Source: Acidobacteriota bacterium (GTDB taxonomy: Bacteria > Acidobacteriota > Terriglobia > Terriglobales > Acidobacteriaceae). Taken from it: DNA of 5,306 bases. Location: positions 1 to 5,306 of the forward strand of contig JAJZFR010000102.1 in assembly GCA_021805265.1 (NCBI GenBank). The letters run 5' to 3'. The notes beneath the pieces were generated by a model. That model was not told the origin of the DNA and ran no database searches. It worked only from the letters and a program-made list of their open reading frames with translations. Both the position numbers and the translations under genes were made by a program. Position 1 is the first letter of the stretch. Each line of letters begins with the position of its first letter. This document shows, in pieces, positions 1-5,306 of this stretch.

Positions 1-1064
1 GGCGCGAGGGCGAGGAGAAAAAGCAGCGGCGACGGCGTCCATCGCCGGTTGCCCTGGATGACGCTCTTGAGCAGTAACAGCAGCGGCAGATGGAGGGTGT
101 AGAGCGAGTAGGAAAAACGCGCCGAGACGCGGATGAGCGGCACTCCCGGGCCTTGAGGAGCAGGGACGTTTCGCGCGGAGAGCAGGCACCAGAGAACCAG
201 AAATGACATGATTGCTATCCCCGCGTCTCCGACCCCTTCGCTCACCAACTTCTGTTTTCCGATGGCCAGAAAAACCGGAATCGCGAGAAGAACTGCAAGC
301 CAGCGCATGCGTGCCGCAGAGGATTGGGGCAGGGTAAGCTGAGGAATCCGGTGCAGCAGCGCGCCCGCCAGCCAGACGCTGAAATAAAGCAGAATCGGCC
401 CGCGAACGAGAAACGCGATGGCGGCGAAGAGCGCAATGCAGAGCAGGCGAGGGGTGGTTTTCGTCTGGCGTCGCAGCGCGAAAAACGCGAGCGGAAACAA
501 CATGTAATACCAGAACTCGTAGGACAGACTCCAAAGCGGCCCGTCGGAACCGAAGGTCGAAGTCAGGATGCCTTGCAGGAAGAAGAGATTTCCCAGAAAC
601 GTTTTGAACGTGAGGTGATGGAGGACGTTGGGAATGAACGCAGGGCGAAAGAGGCCGCCATAGAAATCCGGCGCGCGATTGAGATGGAGGCCAAGCAAGT
701 CCCAGCAGGCGCAAAGGAGAAGCGATGGAATCAGGACTATCCACAGGCGAACGATGCGCTTGAGGAGATAGTCCTTCCAGGTCCAGGTATGGCGGGCAAC
801 GGACTGGAGCACACTGCCGCCGATGAAGTATCCGCTCAGCAGGAATAATACAATGACGGCCTGATGCCCGACGCTGGAGAGCGCATAGGGAACAACCAGA
901 AGCGCGCGATGCGCCGTCAGTTGAGGGAAGTCGAGGAAGAAGAGGTTTCGCCAGTGCTCGAGCAGAACCAGAAGCGCGGCGCAGGCGCGTATTGCGTCAA
1001 GCCAGACGGAGGCTCGTGAGGAAGCAAAGCCTGCTCCCTGTCGCGGTGGCTGTTCCAGGCTCAT
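1..1064 (-). CDS. Acyltransferase-3 family integral membrane protein (3' partial at left edge)
   Basis: Reading the minus strand from an ATG at 1064 gives 354 codons without a stop, running off the left edge. Family hallmarks are visible in order: WLDAIRACAALLVLLEHW with the R-x10-H pair (Arg26, His37) in the first membrane segment; LFLLSGYFIGG (73-83); the basic patch LLKRIVRLW (100-108); GPLWSLSYEFWYY (175-187); and FSYSLYTLHLPLL (317-329). About ten hydrophobic segments spread over the length support a polytopic inner-membrane protein. Members of this family move acetyl or other acyl groups onto sugars of exported polysaccharides or lipids, and the His near the N-terminus is the supposed catalytic residue. 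The substrate cannot be told here. Families are usually 350-400 residues, so only a short tail is missing. An in-frame TAA at 1101-1103 limits the start; GGAG lies 11 nt before the ATG. It follows cpoB by 73 nt on the same strand with no clear terminator, so read-through is possible, but its role is probably unrelated to Tol-Pal. Confidence 0.92.
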   Translation of the reverse strand, partial: MSLEQPPRQGAGFASSRASVWLDAIRACAALLVLLEHWRNLFFLDFPQLTAHRALLVVPYALSSVGHQAVIVLFLLSGYFIGGSVLQSVARHTWTWKDYLLKRIVRLWIVLIPSLLLCACWDLLGLHLNRAPDFYGGLFRPAFIPNVLHHLTFKTFLGNLFFLQGILTSTFGSDGPLWSLSYEFWYYMLFPLAFFALRRQTKTTPRLLCIALFAAIAFLVRGPILLYFSVWLAGALLHRIPQLTLPQSSAARMRWLAVLLAIPVFLAIGKQKLVSEGVGDAGIAIMSFLVLWCLLSARNVPAPQGPGVPLIRVSARFSYSLYTLHLPLLLLLKSVIQGNRRWTPSPLLFLLALA

Positions 1065-1137
1065 GGATGACAATTCTCCGGGTTCGGTGAGGCGATTTTT
1101 TTACACCGTATGGAAGGGACCGCGTGGAAGTCGAACT

Positions 1138-2136
1138 TTATCGCGGCGCGATGCGAACGCCCATGGCGTTGAGCCTGCTGCGGGCCTGGAGCGCCTCCGG
1201 GGTCTGGGGGTAGCGCTGGAGGAGCGAGCGGAACTCGTGGATGGCAGGCTCGCGCTGGTTGAGTTCGAGCAGCGCCTGGCCCTTGCGCAACTGCGCGGCG
1301 GGTGCCTTGGGATTGCCGCTGAAGTTTTCGAGCACTCCGTTGTAGTTTTTGATGGCCTCTTTGAATCTCTTCTGGCGGTAGGCGATTTCGCCCAGGTAGA
1401 ACTGGGCGTTTCCGGCCAGGCTTTCGTTGGGGTAGTAGTGGAGCACGTCAGAAAATTCGGAGGCGGCAATGTCGTAGTGAGCGGCGTTGTAGTCGCGCAG
1501 GCCGCCCTGGTAGGTGTCGCGCAGTGGCGGCGCCTGAACGGCAGCCTGGGGGGCAGGCAGAGGCGCAGCGACTGGAGGAGCAGCGTCCTGCGGCGAACCG
1601 GCCGCTGCGCCCGTCGCGGGTGCCCCAGTCGTGCCCGCCGCTGCGCCAGCGGCATCGCCAGGCGTCGGGGTTGCGGCGCCTGCTTGTGGAGCACCAGTCG
1701 GGCCGCCGGCAGCGGCTGCCGGGGCCAGTTGCGCCTGGATGGTCTGCATCTGGGACTGCACGTCCTGAAGCTGTTTGTTCAGCTTGTCGATGCGCGCCTT
1801 GAGGTCGTCGAGCGAGTCGTTGAGCGACTGCACCTGGCCGGAGACGGTATCGAGCTTGCCCGAGGTGGCGTCGCTCTGGGCGTTCAGCTTCTGCTGCATG
1901 GCGGTGACCAGGGTGCTCATCTGGTTGACGCTGTCGGCGCTCTGCTCGACCAGATGCTGCTCGACGCCGAAGCGCGAATCGACGGTGGATTGCAGGCGCT
2001 GCACCATGTCCAGAAGCTGCTGCACCTCGGTCTGCAACTGCACCATCTCCTTGGACACGGCGTGAGCCGGCGCGGCGGGGTAGAGCAGCAGGGCCAGAGA
2101 TAAAACCGCGAAGCGAAACCGGGAAGAGCGCACCAT
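1138..2136 (-). CDS. cpoB: Tol-Pal system protein CpoB/YbgF, periplasmic coiled coil plus TPR domain
   Basis: The protein has 332 residues. Residues 1-26 form a Sec signal peptide (Arg-rich start, Leu/Ala core, likely cut after AHA). Residues 27-136 are a Gln/Asp/Ser/Leu-rich heptad region expected to form the trimerising coiled coil. Residues 137-206 are a low-complexity Ala/Pro/Gly/Thr linker. Residues 207-332 are TPR-like: YQGGLRDYNAAHYDIAASEF, then YYPNESLAGNAQFYLGEIAY, then a third repeat ending RYPQTPEALQARSRL, matching the YbgF C-terminal pattern. In Escherichia coli this protein (263 aa) binds TolA and PBP1B and coordinates outer-membrane constriction with septal wall synthesis; the longer length here comes mainly from the linker. 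The TAA stop is at 1138-1140. The ribosome site is weak: GAGGA sits about 14 nt upstream of the ATG, and only GAGA lies closer. Being last of the Tol genes, 135 nt after pal, supports the assignment. Confidence 0.95.
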   Translation of the reverse strand: MVRSSRFRFAVLSLALLLYPAAPAHAVSKEMVQLQTEVQQLLDMVQRLQSTVDSRFGVEQHLVEQSADSVNQMSTLVTAMQQKLNAQSDATSGKLDTVSGQVQSLNDSLDDLKARIDKLNKQLQDVQSQMQTIQAQLAPAAAAGGPTGAPQAGAATPTPGDAAGAAAGTTGAPATGAAAGSPQDAAPPVAAPLPAPQAAVQAPPLRDTYQGGLRDYNAAHYDIAASEFSDVLHYYPNESLAGNAQFYLGEIAYRQKRFKEAIKNYNGVLENFSGNPKAPAAQLRKGQALLELNQREPAIHEFRSLLQRYPQTPEALQARSRLNAMGVRIAPR

Positions 2137-2170
2137 GGACGTTCTCGCAATCCTCAGACTTGAGTTGGCA

Positions 2171-2209
2171 ACAGGCCGCGACGCCTGAAATTGCAGCGTC
2201 GCAGCCTGT
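2171..2209 (-). other. Inverted repeat (possible RNA hairpin) in the pal-cpoB gap
   Basis: On the plus strand ACAGGC-C-GCGACGC (2171-2184) is followed by an 11-base loop and GCGTCGC-A-GCCTGT (2196-2209). This gives 7 plus 6 base pairs interrupted by a single C/A mismatch. In the minus-strand transcript it would lie after the pal stop and about 34 nt before the cpoB ATG. No U-run follows it, so it is not a standard intrinsic terminator. An mRNA-stabilising or processing structure between the cistrons is an inference. Confidence 0.55.
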
Positions 2210-2235
2210 CGCGGGTTGTGTGTTCAGTATAGAGT

Positions 2236-2258
2236 GTGCCGAGGTTCGATGACGGCAC
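2236..2258 (-). other. Short inverted repeat just downstream of pal
   Basis: GTGCCG (2236-2241) and CGGCAC (2253-2258) are perfect 6-bp arms around an 11-base loop, beginning 13 nt after the pal stop codon on the minus strand. No T-tract follows in the transcript direction, so it may be a weak 3' structure of pal rather than a terminator. It lies in tandem with the longer repeat at 2171-2209. Confidence 0.35.
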
Positions 2259-2271
2259 GGCTACATGTCAC

Positions 2272-3063
2272 CTACTGGTCGATGGAGAAGCCGGCGCGGC
2301 GGTTCTGCTGCCAGCACTCCTCGGTCGATTCGGTGCAGAAGGGCTTCTCCTTGCCGTAGCTGACCACGCGCAGGCGGTCTGGCGCGATGCCATCCTGCAC
2401 CAGCAGCTTCTTGGCCGAGTTGGCGCGGCTTTCGCCTAGTGTCAGGTTGTATTCGTTCGAGCCGCGTTCGTCGCAGTAGCCGCCGATGAGCACCTTGATC
2501 TCCGGGTGAGCGGCCAGGTAGGCCGCGGCCTTCGACAGAACCGCGTCGTCGGTGCTGCGCACGTCATAGCTGTCGTAGTCGAAGAAGACGTCCTGGACGT
2601 TGGCCTTGAACATCTGTTCGGCGGTCATGGTGTTGGAGTTGTCCTGGGGAACGGCAACGGCCATCTGTGGCGCGTTGACGGTCACCCTGGCGGTGGCGTC
2701 GGTCGAGCCGCCGTCGCCGCGCGCGGTCAGGTGATAGGTGGTCGAGGCGGTGGGGGTGACGGTCTTGACGCCGGAGCTGGGCACGTCGCCGATGCCGTCG
2801 ATCGAGACCGAGGTGGCATCGACAGTGCGCCAGGAGAGAACCACCTGATCGCCCGCCGTGATGGTGGTGGGGGTCGCGGTGAGTTGGGCAGTGGGCGAGG
2901 GCGCGGTGACGGGCGGCGGCGTGGCGGCCTGTGGCGCGGGCTTCTTCTTGCAGCCCGCCAGGATGGTCAAGGCGGCTGCGCATACCAGGATAGATACAAC
3001 ATGCTTTCGCGTAATCAAGGTCTTGCTCCTTCGTTGTTGCAGTGGATTTTGATGGTTTTCCAT
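2272..3063 (-). CDS. pal: Peptidoglycan-associated lipoprotein Pal with Ig-like insert
   Basis: From the ATG at 3063 the protein has 263 residues. A hydrophobic segment ends in the lipobox LAGC with lipid-attachment Cys38. A Lys/Pro/Ala tether (39-57) follows, then an Ig-like beta domain (about 58-130; key pieces LTATPTTITAGDQVVLSW and TASTTYHLTA), then the OmpA-like peptidoglycan-binding domain (about 157-263). The last includes FFDYDSYDVR, GYCDERGSNEYNLTLGESRA, VVSYGKEKPF and NRRAGFSI. Asp198 and Arg213 match by spacing the OmpA Asp271/Arg286 pair that holds diaminopimelate. Escherichia coli Pal is 173 aa; the excess is mostly the Ig-like part. The protein anchors the outer membrane to the wall and binds TolB. 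AGGAGG 7 nt before the ATG supports this start. However, a TTG at 3018 also has AAGGAG 7 nt upstream and would give a more usual 23-residue lipoprotein signal. A further ATG at 3099 would start only 2 nt after tolB and lacks such a site. Cys243 and Cys250 could form a disulfide. Confidence 0.96.
   Translation of the reverse strand: MENHQNPLQQRRSKTLITRKHVVSILVCAAALTILAGCKKKPAPQAATPPPVTAPSPTAQLTATPTTITAGDQVVLSWRTVDATSVSIDGIGDVPSSGVKTVTPTASTTYHLTARGDGGSTDATARVTVNAPQMAVAVPQDNSNTMTAEQMFKANVQDVFFDYDSYDVRSTDDAVLSKAAAYLAAHPEIKVLIGGYCDERGSNEYNLTLGESRANSAKKLLVQDGIAPDRLRVVSYGKEKPFCTESTEECWQQNRRAGFSIDQ
3026..3031 (-). promoter_or_regulatory. Alternative ribosome binding site for pal (TTG start at 3018)
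   Basis: The minus strand reads AAGGAG here, with 7 nt to an in-frame TTG at 3018. It falls inside the longer pal reading frame (codons about 11-13). It is a credible initiation site because the shorter product would begin (M)ITRKHVV and reach the lipobox Cys at position 23, the usual length for a lipoprotein signal. The match could also be chance. Confidence 0.4.
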
Positions 3064-3070
3064 GTCCAGC

Positions 3071-3076
3071 CCTCCT
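3071..3076 (-). promoter_or_regulatory. Ribosome binding site deciding the pal ATG at 3063
   Basis: A perfect AGGAGG on the minus strand lies 7 nt before the ATG at 3063. This favours 3063 over the ATG at 3099, which would leave only 2 nt after the tolB stop and has no comparable site. The motif lies in the 38-nt tolB-pal gap, so pal can be translated independently within the operon transcript. Confidence 0.75.
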
Positions 3077-3101
3077 CGAAGAATGAATGGACTGCGCACG
3101 G

Positions 3102-4475
3102 CTATTTCCAGCTCCAGTTGGGCATGAAGTCCCTGCCGGTGTGCGTCAGTTGTTGTTGTTGAGTGCCGTCGGCGAGCATGGACCAGATGGCCGTGCGGCC
3201 ACCGATGGCGCGTTCAAAGACCAGGTGGCGTCCATCGGGCGACCAACTGGGAAAGTCGTTGCTGCCCGCGTCGTGGGTAAGTTGAATCCAGCGCAGGGAG
3301 GCAATGTCCATCACGTAAATATCCTGGCCGCCGGGCGCGCCGGGACCGTACTTGCGGTTCCAGCTAAAGGCCAGAAACTGCCCGTTGGGCGACCAGGACG
3401 GGGAGATGGCGTAGCCGCCATCGGTCATGCGCTGGATGTTTCCGCCGTCGGTGTCCATGATGTAGATCTGGGGCAGGCCGGTGCGTCCGCTGACCCAGGC
3501 AATCTGGGCGCTGGTGCGCGGGTTCCACACCGGGGAGACATCGGGACCGCGAAAGGCGGTGAGCTTGCGCAGGTTGCCGCCGTTGCTGTCTGCAACCCAA
3601 ATCTCCGGGTCGCCGGAGCGCGAGGACGAGAAGGCCACGCGATTGCCGTCCGCCGACCAGGCCGGCGAGAGATTGCTGCCGCCGGTCGAGCCCGCCGGAA
3701 AGGCGATCATCCGTCCGAGATTCAACGAGTACATGCGAATGGCCCATCCTTGCCGACCGAGCGTAGCGAAGGCCAGGGTGCTGTTGTCCGGTGAGATGCG
3801 CGGAGAAAGCGACAGGGTGCCCGAGTTGACCACCTCGTGCTGATTCTGGCCGTCGTAGTCCATGGCCCATATCTGCTTGCTGCCGTTGCGGGCGCTCACA
3901 AAGTAGAGTTTGGTTTCGGCGATGCCGTCGATGCCGCCGCCCAGCCTGGCGATGATGTCGTCGGCGAACTTGTGGGCCAGGGTGCGGGCCATGTCGGGGT
4001 TGGCCACGTCGGTGTACTGCTTGCCCAGCACCTGCGGGCTGGCGGCGTTGTGCGCGTCGTAGACCCAGCCGTAGACCACCAGGCGGCCATTGCTGGCGGA
4101 AAGCGCGCCAAAGGCCACCATGGCGGCGTTGGCCGGCGCAGCCGCCCACTGGGCGAGGTTGATCTCCTGGGGTGAGCCGGGGGTTACCGGCGGGGCCATG
4201 CTTTTGGAGACCATGTCGAAGATGCCGGCGTTTGACAGGTCGTTGAAGAGCGTGGCGTCGAAGGTGGCTTTGAGGATGGGGGTCTGGGGGTCTGTTCCGA
4301 CCGGCTTCATGTCTGCTGCGGCCAGGCGGATGCGCTGGCTGCCGTCGGGGATGTTGCTGCCGATATGGACCCAGTCCTGTGCGCGAAGGGGCATGAGACC
4401 GGCGCTCAGCAGCAGGGCAAGAAGCGCGAAGACCGGCAGCGCAGAGAACCGACGAGCAGGACGGGGGACCGACAT
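3102..4475 (-). CDS. tolB: Tol-Pal system periplasmic beta-propeller protein TolB
   Basis: From the ATG at 4475 the protein has 457 residues. Residues 1-32 are a Sec signal peptide: MSVPRPARRF, a Leu/Ala core, likely cut after LRA. An N-terminal alpha/beta domain (about 33-182) holds IPDGSQRIRLAAADMKPV and the Ala-rich helix before GGGIDGIAETKLYFVS. A C-terminal propeller (about 187-457) shows recurring TolB/PD40 blades: ISPDNSTLAFAT, PAWSADGNRVAFSSSRSGDP, WVADSNGGNLRKLT, IYIMDTDGGNIQRMTDGG, PSWSPNGQFLAF and PSWSPDGRHLVFE, ending PNWSWK. TolB shuttles between TolA and Pal in the periplasm; the family is usually about 430 residues. An upstream in-frame ATG at 4535 would add 20 mostly polar residues ahead of the signal peptide. 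I prefer 4475 because it begins directly at a standard signal sequence and has AAGGA 10 nt upstream. The TAG stop leaves 38 nt before pal, typical of one operon. Confidence 0.95.
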   Translation of the reverse strand: MSVPRPARRFSALPVFALLALLLSAGLMPLRAQDWVHIGSNIPDGSQRIRLAAADMKPVGTDPQTPILKATFDATLFNDLSNAGIFDMVSKSMAPPVTPGSPQEINLAQWAAAPANAAMVAFGALSASNGRLVVYGWVYDAHNAASPQVLGKQYTDVANPDMARTLAHKFADDIIARLGGGIDGIAETKLYFVSARNGSKQIWAMDYDGQNQHEVVNSGTLSLSPRISPDNSTLAFATLGRQGWAIRMYSLNLGRMIAFPAGSTGGSNLSPAWSADGNRVAFSSSRSGDPEIWVADSNGGNLRKLTAFRGPDVSPVWNPRTSAQIAWVSGRTGLPQIYIMDTDGGNIQRMTDGGYAISPSWSPNGQFLAFSWNRKYGPGAPGGQDIYVMDIASLRWIQLTHDAGSNDFPSWSPDGRHLVFERAIGGRTAIWSMLADGTQQQQLTHTGRDFMPNWSWK

Positions 4476-4572
4476 GAGGAGAATATCCTTCCCTGCGATG
4501 GTAACAGAACGGAATCGATAACTATCGGGATTCATTGGGATTCCATGACTTGAGTAACTCTCGGCACTCGCA

Positions 4573-5306
4573 TCAGTACTCGCAGTAATAAGAAACGTTC
4601 AAGGGGCCGTCGGTCACCGGCGAGGGCAGCGAACCGAAGGAATCGACGCGCTGGGCGGCTCGCTGGCAGGCCTGGTCGAGGGTCGGGCTGCCGCTCGAGC
4701 GGTCCATGCGGATGTTGCTGGGTGCGCCGTCGCGGCCAATGGTGAAGAGAATGTAAGCCTGAGCGCCCTTGGGCGTGCGCGGGTCGATCTCGCCGCGATA
4801 GATGCTCTGGAGCATGCGCCGCTTGATGTTGTCCACGTAATAGGGGTAGTTGAAGCCGCGGCTGCCCGAGGTGACGGCCACCGGTCCGTCGGTGGTTGCG
4901 GTGATCGAGCGCTGCATCTGGGAGGAGGATTGCTCGCCATAGGCGGCGCGATTGTCGGGCTGGGGCTGGGTGTGCGCGCTGGACTTCTGATTTGGAACAG
5001 GCTGCGGCAGCTTGACCGGCTTGCTGGCTTCCTGCTTTTTCTCCGCCTGCTTCTTTGGCGGAACGACTTTCGCAGCGATGGGGATGGCGCTCTGGTCTAC
5101 GGTTGGCAGGGCCTTGGCCGCAGGCGGCGCTGGCGCTTCGCTGGGGGTCTCGGTGGCCAGCACGTTGTCGTTGGGCTTATGCTCAGAGGGCAGCGGGAGC
5201 GCGTTCGAGACAAGCTGGACGGCGATGGCTCCCCCGGCGTTGTTGCTGCCCCAGGTGTTGTGGGACCACCAGCCGTGCAGGAGCGCGTACACGGCGACAG
5301 CCGCCG
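4573..5306 (-). CDS. tolA: TolA-type TonB-family energy transducer (5' partial at right edge)
   Basis: The visible frame has 243 whole codons plus two bases and is open at the right edge. It enters with AAVAVYALLHGWW, which looks like the end of an N-terminal membrane anchor, so the true start lies beyond the window; a GTG at 5292 is within this segment and is unlikely to be the start. A Pro/Ala/Lys-rich periplasmic linker follows (about residues 35-115, including PPKKQAEKKQEASKPVK), then a TonB-like C-terminal domain over roughly the last 90 residues. This holds YPYYVDNIKRRMLQSIYRGE, then ILFTIGRDGAPSNIRMDRSS and SPTLDQACQRAAQRV. Such proteins pass proton-motive force from a TolQR or ExbBD motor across the periplasm. 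The position directly before tolB argues for the TolA role over a siderophore-type TonB. Unlike Escherichia coli TolA there is no long Ala/Lys helical middle domain. Two Cys near the C-terminus (in DQACQ and YYCEY) could pair. The TGA stop is 97 nt before tolB. Confidence 0.88.
   Translation of the reverse strand, partial: AAVAVYALLHGWWSHNTWGSNNAGGAIAVQLVSNALPLPSEHKPNDNVLATETPSEAPAPPAAKALPTVDQSAIPIAAKVVPPKKQAEKKQEASKPVKLPQPVPNQKSSAHTQPQPDNRAAYGEQSSSQMQRSITATTDGPVAVTSGSRGFNYPYYVDNIKRRMLQSIYRGEIDPRTPKGAQAYILFTIGRDGAPSNIRMDRSSGSPTLDQACQRAAQRVDSFGSLPSPVTDGPLNVSYYCEY

Noticed and set aside
324..848. Plus-strand open frame of 174 codons opposite the acyltransferase
   Set aside because: Its Glu/Arg/Gln-rich translation resembles no family, while the minus strand over the same bases gives every acyltransferase-3 hallmark in order.
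1085..1108. Possible terminator after cpoB (CGGTG...CACCG arms with a run of seven T/A)
   Set aside because: The stem is only 5 bp with a 14-base loop, and the T/A run is inside the loop rather than after the stem, so it does not fit an intrinsic terminator on either strand.
1063..2103. Long plus-strand open frame (346 codons) opposite cpoB
   Set aside because: It is antisense to a gene with a clear signal peptide, coiled coil and TPR repeats. Its translation is low-complexity Gly/Val/Arg/Leu typical of the complement of GC-rich coding sequence, with no recognisable domain.
2226..2231. TATACT on the minus strand as a -10 box for a cpoB promoter
   Set aside because: No acceptable -35 hexamer lies 16-18 nt upstream; a lone 5-of-6 match is expected by chance.
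2461..2481. Tyr in place of His in the Pal GHxDERG motif (GYCDERG)
   Set aside because: Looked like a lost key residue, but OmpA itself has GYTDR at this place and the diaminopimelate-binding Asp and Arg equivalents are present, so function should be intact.
3087..3794. Plus-strand open frame of 235 codons opposite tolB
   Set aside because: Shadow of the tolB propeller; Gly/Ala/Val/Arg-rich with no domain, and it overlaps the well-supported pal ribosome site region and tolB coding sequence.
4477..4489. Hairpin hiding the tolB ribosome site (AGGA / TCCT around a 5-base loop)
   Set aside because: Only four base pairs with mismatches on both sides; too weak to support a regulatory claim.
4566..4584. 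Repeated ACTCGCA with 12-bp period over the tolA stop codon
   Set aside because: Two short copies only; likely chance or a small slippage duplication with no evident function.

Overview
The window carries the distal part of a Tol-Pal envelope cluster, all on the minus strand and therefore read right to left: tolA (5' end beyond the right edge), tolB, pal and cpoB/ybgF. A membrane acyltransferase gene follows on the same strand and runs off the left edge. The sequence is GC-rich. The domain mix (a short TonB-like TolA with a Pro/Lys linker, a Pal with an Ig-like domain between lipid anchor and OmpA domain, and a CpoB with a long Ala/Pro/Gly linker) fits Acidobacteriota, class Terriglobia (Acidobacteriaceae-like). 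That placement rests on remembered resemblance and was not tested by a search.

Layout from right to left: 5306-4573 tolA, open at its 5' end; a 97-nt gap; 4475-3102 tolB; a 38-nt gap with a strong Shine-Dalgarno; 3063-2272 pal; a 135-nt gap holding two inverted repeats; 2136-1138 cpoB; a 73-nt gap; 1064-1 an acyltransferase-3 family gene lacking only its C-terminal end. No gene-free stretch exceeds 300 bases. I saw no tRNA, rRNA, CRISPR array, insertion sequence or convincing rho-independent terminator. The operon promoter and the expected tolQ/tolR partners would lie beyond the right edge.

How the genes work together: the inner-membrane TolQ-TolR motor (not in the window) is expected to energise TolA, whose C-terminal domain reaches through the periplasm to the TolB-Pal pair. 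TolB is a periplasmic beta-propeller that binds Pal. Pal is an outer-membrane lipoprotein that grips peptidoglycan through its OmpA-like domain. CpoB is a periplasmic coiled-coil/TPR protein that couples Tol to cell-wall synthesis in Escherichia coli. The acyltransferase is probably a separate envelope or polysaccharide-modification function that happens to lie downstream.

I found no previously undescribed system. The points most worth a second look are the two competing, equally well-supported starts of pal, the Ig-like insertion in Pal, and the hairpin pair between pal and cpoB.
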